The position numbers and the translations under genes are program-made. A DNA stretch of 51,565 nt from Thermacetogenium sp. UBA4966. Its GTDB lineage: Bacteria; Bacillota; DSM-12270; Thermacetogeniales; Thermacetogeniaceae. The stretch spans positions 18,304-69,868 of the forward strand of contig DHAA01000046.1 of NCBI GenBank assembly GCA_002397275.1, in the 5' to 3' direction. Below the pieces are notes generated by a model, which worked only from the letters and a program-made list of their open reading frames with translations, did not search any database and was not told the DNA's origin. Every line of letters starts with the position of its first letter. Positions within the stretch are counted from its first letter, which is position 1. This document shows, one piece after another, positions 16,155-24,532 of the stretch.

Positions 16155-17108
16155 CTAATAAACCTTGATGTAAAAAAACGGGCATGCCGCGGCGCAGTAT
16201 CCGCACAAGAGACATTCCTCTTCACGCACCTGCGTCTTTCCTTCACGCCCTAAAAACAGCGCTCCCTGCGGGCAGCTTTGTACACACTCTCCGCACCCCT
16301 CGCACCAGGGATCAATATGCAGGCGCCTCTTAGCGCCGCCGACCTGCCTCTTCAGCTCAACAGGGAGTGCAAGCCCGCTCGCCAGCAAAACATTGGCCTG
16401 TACCTCCTGGCGGGTTTTCATACCCACAGCCACAGCCGAAGCAAAGGGACGGCTGAAAGCAAATTGAAGAGCTTCTTCAGCCTGCGGCAGGAGATTGCCT
16501 CCCCCCAGCGCTTTCATCAGATAGATCCCCTTTCCCGCATGAGCGGCCTTGACCAGAACATCCTCCATATCCTGGCGGGAACCGTCCTGAATCCCCAAGC
16601 CTTGAATATTAAAGAGGGGATGGATGACGTCTATCTCCGGCATTTGCGCTGCTGCCCGCGCCGCGGCCACGCGGTGCGTAGAAATGCCGACCGCTCTCAC
16701 CAATCCCTTTTCCTTTGCTGCGATCAGATAATCCAAGGCAGCCCTGTGTCCGCGGATCGTGAGGGCGGATTCTTGCTCGTGAAGCAAGAAGATGTCGACA
16801 AAGTCACGGTCAAGATCCATGCGCGCTTTGTCCAGGCTTATCTTCATTTCCTGAGCTGTTACCGCATATGATTTTGTGGTAATCACCAAACCATGGTCGG
16901 GGTATGAACGGAGAAGCAACCTGAGGTAAGGATAACTGTCGTAAATTTCAGCGGTATCAAAAAAATTAACCCCCTGCTCAACTGCATATTCAAGCAACGC
17001 CGCTCCTTCAGCAAGGGGAAGACCTGCCTGCAAAGGTCCCATAGTAAGAACGCCGAAACAAAGCCGCGACACCCGGAGGCCTGTCCTTCCTAAAATACTG
17101 TATTCCAT
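16155..17108 (-). CDS. aldo/keto reductase with C-terminal 2[4Fe-4S] ferredoxin domain
   Basis: A 317-residue fusion. The N-terminal (beta/alpha)8 aldo/keto reductase domain (about 1-250) has the usual tetrad region: FFDTAEIYDSY (Asp and Tyr), ITTKSY (Lys) and LLHEQ (His). The last 55 residues form a ferredoxin domain with two CxxCxxCxxxCP motifs (CEGCGECVQSCPQG and CLLCGYCAAACPFF). Proteins of this architecture are common in anaerobes and presumably couple NAD(P)H-linked carbonyl reduction to an electron carrier; the substrate is unknown. Its ATG overlaps the ireB stop by one base (TAATG), so translation is probably coupled. Its position between ireB and ruvX is unusual for this conserved cluster. 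Confidence 0.9.
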   Translation of the reverse strand: MEYSILGRTGLRVSRLCFGVLTMGPLQAGLPLAEGAALLEYAVEQGVNFFDTAEIYDSYPYLRLLLRSYPDHGLVITTKSYAVTAQEMKISLDKARMDLDRDFVDIFLLHEQESALTIRGHRAALDYLIAAKEKGLVRAVGISTHRVAAARAAAQMPEIDVIHPLFNIQGLGIQDGSRQDMEDVLVKAAHAGKGIYLMKALGGGNLLPQAEEALQFAFSRPFASAVAVGMKTRQEVQANVLLASGLALPVELKRQVGGAKRRLHIDPWCEGCGECVQSCPQGALFLGREGKTQVREEECLLCGYCAAACPFFYIKVY

Positions 17109-17371
17109 TATTCACCTTTCTCAAGATAGCTTGTGACTAATTCTTCTAATATTTCGTCGCGTTCAAATTTGCGGATTAGATTTCGGGCGTTGCGGTAATT
17201 TGTGATATAAGCAGGATCACCTGAAAGAAGGTAGCCCACCAACTGGCTGATCGGGTCATACCCCTTCTCCTTGAGAGCGGCATAGACAGCCATCAGGGTC
17301 TCTCCCACCGAACCCCCCTCTTCGCTGCGAAATCTATAAGCCATTGTTTTATCCAATTCGTTTTCAGACAT
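17108..17371 (-). CDS. ireB: IreB family regulatory phosphoprotein
   Basis: An 87-residue protein of the IreB (formerly DUF965/YrzL) family. It has the family core: ELDKTMAYRF near the start, then YAALKEKGYDPISQLVGYLLSGDPAYI, then the ARNLIRKFERDEILEELV helix. In Enterococcus faecalis IreB is phosphorylated by the PASTA kinase IreK and acts in cephalosporin resistance; elsewhere it is a small conserved protein of unknown job. I chose the ATG at 17371 over the GTG 12 bases earlier because it matches the family start and lies about 11 bases after AGGGG. It follows alaS, as in most Firmicutes, and overlaps the next gene by one base. Confidence 0.9.
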   Translation of the reverse strand: MSENELDKTMAYRFRSEEGGSVGETLMAVYAALKEKGYDPISQLVGYLLSGDPAYITNYRNARNLIRKFERDEILEELVTSYLEKGE

Positions 17372-17467
17372 CCTGGTTGTCACCCCTGGTATTGATTGGC
17401 GTTGACCATTATTGTATTCTCTATTGTCAGTAATGATCCTTCTTTAAAAAGGAATAATTTTTCAGTA

Positions 17468-20104
17468 TCAATGTCTCAGCTGGCCGAGCAGAATATCTCT
17501 GCCCTTTTTTAGGGCTTCTCCGAGATACGCCGGGTTTTTGCCGCCGGCTTGGGCCATCTCGGCTTTGCCCCCTCCGCCGCCGTCCACAAACCGCGCCACC
17601 TCTCTGAGCAGCTTTCCGGCATGAAGGCCGCGGTTCTTAGTAAGATCTTTACTGATAAAGCATACCAGGCCGACCTTGTCCTCCAGCGGACTGCCCAAAA
17701 TAGTTACCCCTGACCCCAGACGGTCCTTGAGCAGGTCCCCCAAAGAGCGGAGAGAATCCATATCGCTTACCTCCACCCTGACTGCCAGCAGTTTAACCCC
17801 GTCCACGTCCTCCACATGATCCAGCAGAGAGTCCGCCTCATTTCGTCTGGCTTTGCTCTGCAAGCGTTCAATCTCCTTTTCCTTCTCATGAAGCTGGCGC
17901 ATCATTAACTCCAGCCTGGCTGCAAGATCATCCGGTTCTGCTTTGAGCAGCGCCGCGGCGCGGTTGAGGATGCCGCTTTGCGCCTGCCAGTAGCGCAGCA
18001 AAGCGTCTCCGGTCAGCGCCTCGATGCGCCGCACCCCGGCGCCGATACCACCCTCGGAAATAATATGAAACAATCCCAATTCACTTGTGCGGCGCACATG
18101 GGTACCCCCGCACAGTTCTTTGCTGTATTCGCCAATTTCAACTATTCTGACGATTTCGCCGTATTTTTCTCCAAAGAGAGCGATCGCCTCCCGCGCTCGC
18201 GAGTCGTCTCGTTCAACCTCAAAGACGTTGACGAGGAGATTCTCCATAATCCGCTCGTTTACTATTTCTTCTACCTTAGCCAACTCCTGCTCGGAGAGCG
18301 GGGCAAAATGTGAAAAATCAAAACGGAGCCGCTCCGGGGAAACTAAGGAACCCATCTGCTGTACGTGATCTCCCAAAACCGTCCTCAAAGCGCTCTGCAA
18401 AAGATGTGTCGCCGTATGATTGCGCGCCGTCCGCAAACGCCGCTGTTCATCAACCTGAGCGAATATCAGATCCCCTTTTTGTATAATGCCGCTGCTGACA
18501 AATCCGTGATGAATCGTCACCTCGCCCTGCATACTCTTTGTTTCGGTGACTGTGAATTCACCCCCAGGGCCGCGCAGGATCCCATGGTCGCCTACCTGGC
18601 CGCCGCCTTCGGCGTAAAATGGCGTTTGGTCCAACACAATCTGGACATGTTCGCCTTCCTCAGCCTTTTCTTTTTCACCCCCGCTGTCCAGCACAGCCAA
18701 AACTTGGGCGCGAGCGGCGAGGGTATTATAGCCCATGAACTCGGTTTTATGGCCATGATAGGCGGTACAGACGCTGAAGCTGTCCCCCGGTACGGTCTCC
18801 AGGCGCGCCGCCCTGGCTTGGGAGCGCTGCTTTTCCATTGACTCCTGAAACTCATCCAGATCAACCCTCATCCCCCGCTCCGCCAGTATTTCCTGCGTCA
18901 GTTCCAGGGGGAAACCGTAGGTGTCGTAAAGCCTAAACGCCACACTGCCGGGGAGGTTCTTTCCCCCGGTCCTCTCGAACTTTTCCAGGCTCTCCTGCAG
19001 AATCTGGAGTCCCTGCTCCAGCGTATCCCCGAAACGCTCCTCCTCCAGGGCAACAATCCGCTGGATGTGGCTGGAGCGCTCTTTCAGTTCATGGTAGGGG
19101 TCCGCGTAGAGGGCGATGGTTTTTCCCGTAAGTTTAGTTAAAAATTTTTCTCTGATCCCCAGCATCCTGCCGAACCGAACAGCTCTCCTCAAGATACGGC
19201 GCAACACATACCCCCGTCCTTCATTGGAGGGATGAACGCCGTCGGCAATCAGAAAGGTCATCGCTCGGGCGTGATCCGCGATCACTTTAAGGGCGACGTC
19301 GCTCTTAGGATCAAGCCCATAACCGACGCCCGAGGCCTTGACAGCTTCTTCTATTAAGGGAAAGATAAGATCAGTCTCAAAATTGTTGGGAACGCCCTGC
19401 ACAACAGATGCTATGCGCTCCAGTCCCATACCGGTATCTATGTTGCGGCGCGGAAGCTTGGATAAGTTTCCGTTTTCCTCGCGGTTGAATTCGGTAAAGA
19501 CAAGGTTCCAAACCTCCAGGTACCTGCCGCACTCGCATTCTACTCCACAATCGGGCCTTCCGCAGCCGTGGTCCGCTCCCAAGTCCACCAAGATCTCGGA
19601 ACAGGGGCCGCAGGGCCCGACAGGCCCGGCCTCCCAAAAATTTGTTTCTTCCCCCAGGGGAACGATCCTCTCCAGGGGGACGCCTATTAAATCGTGCCAA
19701 ATATCAACCGCCTCCTGGTCATCCCGATAGACGGTGATCCAGAGATCACGAGGGGACAGCCCCAATTCTTTGGTGAGAAACTCCCAGGACCAGGCGATCG
19801 TCTCTTTTTTAAAGTAATCTCCGATAGAGAAGTTCCCCAGCATTTCAAAAAAGGTGTGGTGCCGGGCGGTCCTCCCCACCTCTTCCAGGTCCGAAGTGCG
19901 CAAACACTTTTGCGCCGTAGCCAAACGCGGTTGCGGCGGGTCCGCTTTCCCCTGAAAATATGGCTTGAAAGGAACCATACCCGCAACTGTCAGCAGCAGA
20001 CTGGGATCATCTTTAGGCACCAGGGATGCGCTCGGCAGGATCAAATGGCCATGTAAACTGTAAAAATCGAGAAATTTCCTTCTTAATTCAGCGCCGGTAC
20101 TCAA
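17468..20104 (-). CDS. alaS: alanine--tRNA ligase
   Basis: An 878-residue enzyme of full length for the family. The N-terminal class II synthetase domain (motif 2 region near TSDLEEVGRTARHHTFFEMLGN) is followed by the tRNA-recognition and editing domains and the C-Ala domain. The editing zinc site is intact: HTATHLL in the HxxxH element and ELCGGTHV for the Cys-x-x-x-His. It charges tRNA-Ala with alanine and deacylates Ser- and Gly-tRNA-Ala. TTG at 20104 is the start, with GGGAG 9 bases upstream; there is no better Met codon nearby. A strong promoter lies 39 bases upstream. It heads the cluster that ends with mltG. Confidence 0.95.
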   Translation of the reverse strand: MSTGAELRRKFLDFYSLHGHLILPSASLVPKDDPSLLLTVAGMVPFKPYFQGKADPPQPRLATAQKCLRTSDLEEVGRTARHHTFFEMLGNFSIGDYFKKETIAWSWEFLTKELGLSPRDLWITVYRDDQEAVDIWHDLIGVPLERIVPLGEETNFWEAGPVGPCGPCSEILVDLGADHGCGRPDCGVECECGRYLEVWNLVFTEFNREENGNLSKLPRRNIDTGMGLERIASVVQGVPNNFETDLIFPLIEEAVKASGVGYGLDPKSDVALKVIADHARAMTFLIADGVHPSNEGRGYVLRRILRRAVRFGRMLGIREKFLTKLTGKTIALYADPYHELKERSSHIQRIVALEEERFGDTLEQGLQILQESLEKFERTGGKNLPGSVAFRLYDTYGFPLELTQEILAERGMRVDLDEFQESMEKQRSQARAARLETVPGDSFSVCTAYHGHKTEFMGYNTLAARAQVLAVLDSGGEKEKAEEGEHVQIVLDQTPFYAEGGGQVGDHGILRGPGGEFTVTETKSMQGEVTIHHGFVSSGIIQKGDLIFAQVDEQRRLRTARNHTATHLLQSALRTVLGDHVQQMGSLVSPERLRFDFSHFAPLSEQELAKVEEIVNERIMENLLVNVFEVERDDSRAREAIALFGEKYGEIVRIVEIGEYSKELCGGTHVRRTSELGLFHIISEGGIGAGVRRIEALTGDALLRYWQAQSGILNRAAALLKAEPDDLAARLELMMRQLHEKEKEIERLQSKARRNEADSLLDHVEDVDGVKLLAVRVEVSDMDSLRSLGDLLKDRLGSGVTILGSPLEDKVGLVCFISKDLTKNRGLHAGKLLREVARFVDGGGGGKAEMAQAGGKNPAYLGEALKKGRDILLGQLRH

Positions 20105-20142
20105 TATTTTACACTCCCGTGTTAATGCTCAGTATTAGGCTC

Positions 20143-20172
20143 ATTATAGAACATGCTTTCAGTTATTGTCAA
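20143..20172 (-). promoter_or_regulatory. strong sigma-A promoter of alaS
   Basis: Perfect consensus TTGACA (20172-20167), an 18-base spacer and perfect TATAAT (20148-20143) on the minus strand. There is no T-box between it and the gene, so alaS appears to be constitutively transcribed here. Confidence 0.85.
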
Positions 20173-20267
20173 TAAAACCAGTACGCCTACAGCCATTATA
20201 CTATCTTTCCACCAAATAGTGTGCCGGCATAAGCAATCGGGAGTTTTTACAATAAACTTAAAAACCG

Positions 20268-20810
20268 TTACCGTTCAATACCGTCGCGGGCCATAACCCC
20301 CTTTTGGTAGTAATGCTTCCTCTCCACCATTTCGGTCACCAAATCAGCCGCGGCGATAACCTCGCGCGGAGCGTACCTGCCCGTAAAAACAACCTCCACG
20401 TTGCCGGGTTTGCTGCTAATAATTTCCATCATTTCTTCTGTTGTAATCAAGTTAAGAAAATTAGCCATATTAATTTCGTCAAAAACAACAATGTTGTATT
20501 CTCCGCAATGCATGGCCATTTTAGCTTTTTCCAGGCCGGCCCGGGCGTTTTTTAAATCATCATCCGGGGCAGATTTATTAGTAGTATAGCGGCAGGAATC
20601 ATTGCCATATTGTTCGATGGTAATAAACGGCTTGCACATATCCGCGGACTTCAGTTCGGCATAATACGTCCCCTTCATAAATTGCCCGATATACGTTTTG
20701 AGACCCCTACCCATAGCGCGAAAAGCAAGGCCCAGCGCGGCCGTGGTTTTTCCCTTACAGTCTCCCGTATAAACCTGCACATAACCTTTCTCCAATTCAG
20801 GTCTTCCCAT
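20268..20810 (-). CDS. cobO: cob(I)yrinic acid a,c-diamide adenosyltransferase (CobO/BtuR type)
   Basis: A 181-residue enzyme that transfers the adenosyl group of ATP to the cobalt of cob(I)alamin or its corrinoid precursors. The N-terminal P-loop GDCKGKTTAALG is present, as are the family's VVFDEIN Walker-B strand (about residues 122-128) and the FTGRYAP segment. The ATG at 20810 lies 12 bases after GGGAGG; the in-frame TTG 12 bases earlier would sit against that site, so I rejected it. It is the only cobalamin gene seen in the window and is preceded by a cobalamin riboswitch with its own promoter, so adenosylation capacity should fall when adenosylcobalamin is plentiful. Confidence 0.9.
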   Translation of the reverse strand: MGRPELEKGYVQVYTGDCKGKTTAALGLAFRAMGRGLKTYIGQFMKGTYYAELKSADMCKPFITIEQYGNDSCRYTTNKSAPDDDLKNARAGLEKAKMAMHCGEYNIVVFDEINMANFLNLITTEEMMEIISSKPGNVEVVFTGRYAPREVIAAADLVTEMVERKHYYQKGVMARDGIER

Positions 20811-20918
20811 CTGTAAAAGCAACCTCCCTTGTAATTGTAAGATGCTTCAGAAAATCCCGTGCGGGCATAACACATACATTCATCAATATTGGCTATCAAA
20901 TAGAATTATGAAGGCCCC

Positions 20919-20952
20919 CCAACAAAAAGAGAAGCCGCCGATAAGCGGCGGC
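20919..20952 (-). terminator. riboswitch-controlled terminator in the cobO leader
   Basis: On the minus strand, GCCGCCG (20952-20946), a 5-base loop and CGGCGGC (20940-20934) are followed by TTCTCTTTTTGTTGG. It lies between the riboswitch and cobO, as expected for an OFF switch that works by premature termination. A second hairpin (about 20973-20998, CCTTATCTT/AAGATAGGG) lies before it and may take part in the alternative fold. Confidence 0.8.
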
Positions 20953-21065
20953 GCCTCCTATATAAGCAAAAACCCTATCTTCTATGGAAAGATAAGGTCA
21001 ACAGGACAATTTCATTTCAGATGTTGTCCGGCAGATTTCCTTTCTACGGAAGGCCACGCCAACAA

Positions 21066-21207
21066 TACAGGCGGTATTCTGACTAAAGGTTCAACGCCTC
21101 CTTGCCGTCGGCACAAGGGCGTCAACCAAATACAGTGACCGGATCGTCCTGGATTCGCACCAGATTCCCTTTACATCTCTGTCTGTTCAACAGAGAACCT
21201 GCACAGC
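21066..21207 (-). promoter_or_regulatory. cobalamin riboswitch upstream of cobO
   Basis: On the minus strand the conserved elements appear in the right order: a GCAGGTTCTC 5' segment, AAAGGGAATCTGGTGCGAATCC (the P3-P5 receptor region), GGTCACTGTA (the B12-box-like core, compare GCAACTGTA), the GCCGACGGCAAGG stem and the terminal GTCAGAATACCGCCTGT. It should bind adenosylcobalamin and repress cobO through the downstream terminator. Edges are estimated to within about 10 bases. Confidence 0.85.
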
Positions 21208-21242
21208 TATTATTCGATTTTGGGGATTCGTCATTTATCTGC

Positions 21243-21272
21243 ATTTTATTACGTAAGAGAACAGGATGTCAA
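21243..21272 (-). promoter_or_regulatory. sigma-A promoter of the riboswitch-cobO transcript
   Basis: TTGACA (21272-21267), an 18-base spacer and TAAAAT (21248-21243) on the minus strand. It directly abuts the stop codon of the AI-2E-type transporter gene, so cobO is separately transcribed. Confidence 0.75.
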
Positions 21273-22304
21273 CTACTTTTCAAAATTTACAATCTTTTCC
21301 CACAGATAGTGCACCAGCACGCGCAGCAGCCCAGCGGCGGGCACGGCAAAGATGAGGCCGAGCGGCCCTGCCAGATAGCCTCCCACAAAGAGAACCAGAA
21401 CGATGGCCAGGGGGTGCAGTCCCACTCTTTCTCCAAGCAGGCGGGGGGTAAGAAAACTCGCTTCCAGCTGTTGGACCAAAAGAAAGATTACCAGCATAGC
21501 AAGCCCCTTCCAGCGGCTGATGGCCAGGGCAAAACCCACCACCGGTATAGCTGCCAGCACCGGGCCAAAGAAGGGAATCAGGTCGGCGATCGCGGTAACA
21601 AGCCCGATCAAAATAGCGAAGGGCATACCGGCGAAGGCTGCTCCCGCCCCTGTTAATAACCCCACGATCATGGAGACAAGAAGCCGCCCCCTGAGAAACC
21701 GGCTGAAGATGAGATCCCCTTCACGCATCAAAAACAGCAGGTCGTTGCGGTGCTCGGGGGGAAGAAAGGAGAGGACGGTTTTTTTGATATGATCGAAATC
21801 CTTAATCATATAATAGGCAAGGAAGGGAGCGAGAAAAAAACTGGGCAGCAACGAGATTGATCCAACAAGTGTCCGGGCAAAACCGCGTAAACTCTCCAGA
21901 GCGCCTCTCCGGATACCGGCAGCCGTTTCTTTCCAGACCTGCAGGGCTTCGGGGGGAAGATTTGTGCGCATCAGCAGCTGATCGGCATATTCCTGAAGAT
22001 CACCCCAGGTATCCACATAAACAGGGAGTATTTTGCCGAAGGTTTTGGCCTCATCGAGCAGGGCAGGTACAAAGAGAACCATCAGGATACTTATAAAGAG
22101 CAAGCCCGCGGCATAAACGGTGAAGATTGCCCAGGATCGCTTAATTTCCCTTGCTTCAAGGCTTCGGATAAGGGGGTAAATAATATAGGCCATCAAGACA
22201 GCTATGCCAAATGGAATCAATAAAGAACGTATGTAATATAAGAAAACTACCGCCGCTAATCCCAACAGGCAGAGTATTACAATACGCAACGTATGCCGCC
22301 GCAT
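21273..22304 (-). CDS. AI-2E family transporter (YrrI-like)
   Basis: A 343-residue polytopic membrane protein of the AI-2E/TqsA/YdiK family. It has two or three N-terminal membrane segments (about 8-75), a soluble loop, then five more segments (about 150-335) including the family motif GLVTAIADLIPFFGPVLAAIP and the PxLGxxxxLHPLAIVLVLFVGG segment. Characterised members export autoinducer-2 or act as sodium/proton antiporters; which applies here is unknown. The gene occupies the place of yrrI upstream of alaS in Bacillus, but cobO and its riboswitch separate it from alaS here. The ribosome-binding site (TTAAGG directly before the ATG) is poor. Confidence 0.85.
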   Translation of the reverse strand: MRRHTLRIVILCLLGLAAVVFLYYIRSLLIPFGIAVLMAYIIYPLIRSLEAREIKRSWAIFTVYAAGLLFISILMVLFVPALLDEAKTFGKILPVYVDTWGDLQEYADQLLMRTNLPPEALQVWKETAAGIRRGALESLRGFARTLVGSISLLPSFFLAPFLAYYMIKDFDHIKKTVLSFLPPEHRNDLLFLMREGDLIFSRFLRGRLLVSMIVGLLTGAGAAFAGMPFAILIGLVTAIADLIPFFGPVLAAIPVVGFALAISRWKGLAMLVIFLLVQQLEASFLTPRLLGERVGLHPLAIVLVLFVGGYLAGPLGLIFAVPAAGLLRVLVHYLWEKIVNFEK

Positions 22305-22317
22305 GCCTTAAACTCGT

Positions 22318-22512
22318 CTAGCGGCGCATCATTTCAAGCACTCCGCGAGAAATCTCGCGCAAAACACGCCTGGCATGATCACCGAACTGACGCGAATGCC
22401 CCAGCAATCTTCTGTCGGATTCCCGGCGCGAGTTCAATACGGTTCCCAGCAGCGCTCCCAGAAAGCCGCCTGTTATTAAACCATTAAAGTAATTGCGCTT
22501 TGCCAAATTCAC
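22318..22512 (-). CDS. small YtxH-like/hypothetical membrane-associated protein
   Basis: A 64-residue protein with one hydrophobic, Gly-rich segment (LITGGFLGALLGTVLN, residues 12-27) and a basic amphipathic C-terminal half, like YtxH/gas-vesicle-type small proteins of Firmicutes. A specific family cannot be confirmed by eye. The start is GTG (22512), after AAAGGATGA. It lies between the zinc-ribbon protein and the AI-2E transporter with small gaps, which suggests one transcript. Its function is unknown. Confidence 0.55.
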   Translation of the reverse strand: MNLAKRNYFNGLITGGFLGALLGTVLNSRRESDRRLLGHSRQFGDHARRVLREISRGVLEMMRR

Positions 22513-22533
22513 TCATCCTTTCTTGATAAAATA

Positions 22534-22704
22534 TTAAGAAAGCTCATCACTCGCAGTGTTCAGAGCCATGAGGCAGCCGTCCTCGCTGATCTCATACACC
22601 TCAGATTCTTCACCGGCGCTGAACTCCACATAACAGGACCAACAGTAATACTGGTCCGCACCCACCTTTCCGATCTGCTTTCCCTTACATATCGGACACT
22701 GCAT
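22534..22704 (-). CDS. 56-residue zinc-ribbon protein
   Basis: A short protein with one zinc ribbon: CPICKG at residues 3-8 and CWSC at about 21-24, followed by an acidic C-terminus (GEESEVYEIS). It starts at the ATG (22704), 7 to 8 bases after a GAGGTGAT site; the 16-codon upstream extension is part of the PRC-barrel gene. The 5' end overlaps that gene's 3' end by 20 bases in another frame, so translation is probably coupled. Zinc ribbons of this size often bind nucleic acid or a protein partner, but no function can be named. Confidence 0.7.
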   Translation of the reverse strand: MQCPICKGKQIGKVGADQYYCWSCYVEFSAGEESEVYEISEDGCLMALNTASDELS

Positions 22705-23188
22705 TTTGATCACCTCTGTCTGAACCGGAAAAACCGGCGATGATAGCCTCATTCCCCCAGGAATGAACCATTTCCGGGGACATAATCATCCTGCCCGAAA
22801 GGAGATCGCCTACGACTCCGGCAGATAACTCGTAACCTAAAAGCTGTCCATTATCGGAGTCGAAAATAACATCTTTCAGCGTTCCCAGGTTTTCTCCTTG
22901 ACGGGTTAAAACCAATTCCCCGCCTGTTTGATTAACACTCCTTAATTCTGATTGTTCCCAGCAATCTTTTAGAACATCCTGGCCGGAAACAGTTACAGCA
23001 TCACTACCCATGCCGCTGATATCTGAAAAGGAGAGGAAATGATCGCTTACTACCAGGCAGCTAATTTTTAAATCCGGGTGGCTCCAGAGTATATCATCCA
23101 CAACGCCGATCTCTTTTCCTGCAGCAAGACTGATCACCGGCAACCCGATAATCTCCCGGCCTTTTCGCAACTGAGACCCCTTCTCCAT
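22685..23188 (-). CDS. PRC-barrel domain protein (YrrD-like)
   Basis: A 167-residue protein with two PRC-barrel-like halves: GLPVISLAAGKEIGVVDDILW (about 14-34) and GELVLTRQGENLGTLKDVIFDSDNGQLLGYELS (about 91-123). PRC barrels occur in photosynthetic reaction centres and in RimM; the Firmicute YrrD proteins with two copies have no assigned job. The frame extends 39 codons upstream, but that part spans a rho-independent terminator and has no good start, so I chose the ATG at 23188. No clear ribosome-binding site is visible before it. It heads an apparent four-gene minus-strand unit ending with the AI-2E transporter. Confidence 0.75.
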   Translation of the reverse strand: MEKGSQLRKGREIIGLPVISLAAGKEIGVVDDILWSHPDLKISCLVVSDHFLSFSDISGMGSDAVTVSGQDVLKDCWEQSELRSVNQTGGELVLTRQGENLGTLKDVIFDSDNGQLLGYELSAGVVGDLLSGRMIMSPEMVHSWGNEAIIAGFSGSDRGDQNAVSDM

Positions 23189-23228
23189 AAACAAATTCTG
23201 TGTTTCTTTTATTATCTCCTGATCCGTA

Positions 23229-23257
23229 TAAAAAATGCACCCATCACCAGGGTGCAT
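23229..23257 (-). terminator. rho-independent terminator of the trxA-rarA-nifS unit
   Basis: ATGCACCC/GGGTGCAT 8-bp perfect stem with a 7-base loop and TTTTTTAT on the minus strand, 95 bases after the nifS stop. It closes the upstream transcription unit and marks the start of the YrrD-like unit. Confidence 0.85.
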
Positions 23258-23351
23258 CCTCTTGAATCCGCCTGTCTGCGATGCCGCCTCCCGGGAAAAT
23301 ATCACTGGGTAAAAAAACAGCCTTTCTAATGTACAGCCAGGATGGATAAAA

Positions 23352-24485
23352 TTACATTATATCTGTCAAAACATCCAAAACATAATCAATGTCATCCACA
23401 GTCGTAGAACGCCCCAGCGTCATCCTGACGGTTGCCGCGCCCTCTTCCTCCGATAGCCCGATAGCCTCCAGCACATGAGATAAGCGCCGGGAACTGGAAC
23501 TGCAGGCAGACCCCGCAGAAACAGCGATTCCCCTCTGGTCCAGCGCTAAAAGTATACACTCCCCTTTGCTGCCGGTAAAACTGACGTTGACATTTTGGGG
23601 AAGCCTTTCCTGGCGGCGCCCGTTTATTCTTACACCCGGCATACGCTCCTCAAGGCCTCTGATCAGCCGATCTCTCAACTGCTTGCATTTCCTGCTTTCC
23701 TCAGCCTGGTCCCTCACCGCGATTTCGGCGGCCTTGCCTAACCCCACGATTCCGGGAAGGTTTTCCGTCCCCGGCCGGATGTTGGTTTCCTGCCCGCCGC
23801 CATGAAAAAGGGATTCCACCCGAGATCCCTCTCTGATATAAAGGGCGCCCGCCCCCTTTGGGCCATAAATTTTATGCGCTGAAATGGAAATAAGATCTGC
23901 ATAGAGACCGTCTACGTTGAGGGGAATATATCCGGCAGTCTGTACGGCGTCTGTATGAAAAGCGATACCATGTTCTCTGGCAATCCTTCCGATTTCAGGA
24001 ACAGGCTCAATGGTGCCGATCTCGTTGTTGGCATGCATGATGGTTATTAAAATGGTATTCCGCCGTATCGCCTTTTTGACATCGTCGGGATCCACAAAAC
24101 CATCGCCGTCTACAGGCAAAAATGTAACTTCAAACCCATTTTCAGCCAGCGCCCAGCAACTGTCGAGCACCGCGTGGTGCTCGATCGCCGAAGTAATGAT
24201 ATGGCCGTCCCATTCCTTATGCGCCAAAGCGGTACCCATGATGGCCAGATTATCCGCCTCCGTACCCCCGCTTGTAAAGAATATCTCCGGCGCCCCTGCC
24301 GCAAGCAAGCGGGCAACGCTTTGCCGGGCAACTTCCAGATACTGTTTGGCGGCGCGCCCATAAGAATGGATGCTGGATGGATTTCCGAAATGAGTCTCCA
24401 ACACCTTGTTCATCTCTTCTATAACTGCGGGATGAAGCGGAGTAGTAGCGGCGTAATCCAGGTATATCCGTCTCCTGATGGTCAT
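23352..24485 (-). CDS. cysteine desulfurase (NifS/IscS type)
   Basis: A 377-residue PLP enzyme that removes sulfur from cysteine for Fe-S clusters or tRNA thiolation. Visible features: YLDYAATTPLHP at the start, SGGTEADNLAI, EHHAVL (PLP-stacking His), HTDAVQ (Asp/Gln), the Schiff-base Lys in ISAHKIYGPKG and the catalytic Cys in SAGSACSS. The short loop around the Cys and the IscS-like order point to the group that serves mnmA/trmU (YrvO in Bacillus), but mnmA itself is not adjacent. AAGGGGG lies 9 bases before the ATG. It sits 48 bases after rarA; CymR, usual between the two in Bacillus, is absent. Confidence 0.9.
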   Translation of the reverse strand: MTIRRRIYLDYAATTPLHPAVIEEMNKVLETHFGNPSSIHSYGRAAKQYLEVARQSVARLLAAGAPEIFFTSGGTEADNLAIMGTALAHKEWDGHIITSAIEHHAVLDSCWALAENGFEVTFLPVDGDGFVDPDDVKKAIRRNTILITIMHANNEIGTIEPVPEIGRIAREHGIAFHTDAVQTAGYIPLNVDGLYADLISISAHKIYGPKGAGALYIREGSRVESLFHGGGQETNIRPGTENLPGIVGLGKAAEIAVRDQAEESRKCKQLRDRLIRGLEERMPGVRINGRRQERLPQNVNVSFTGSKGECILLALDQRGIAVSAGSACSSSSRRLSHVLEAIGLSEEEGAATVRMTLGRSTTVDDIDYVLDVLTDIM

Positions 24486-24532
24486 GATTCAACCCCCTTA
24501 AAGAAAAAAAAGATCCCTTGTTCTTTATTATC

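Noticed and set aside
16145..16246. 34-codon N-terminal extension of ruvX
   Set aside because: It lies over the end of the aldo/keto reductase gene and is not part of the family; ATG 16144 has a good ribosome-binding site.
20105..20267. T-box leader upstream of alaS
   Set aside because: No T-box consensus (AGGGUGGNACCGCG), no specifier hairpin and no terminator are seen; the promoter lies directly upstream of the gene.
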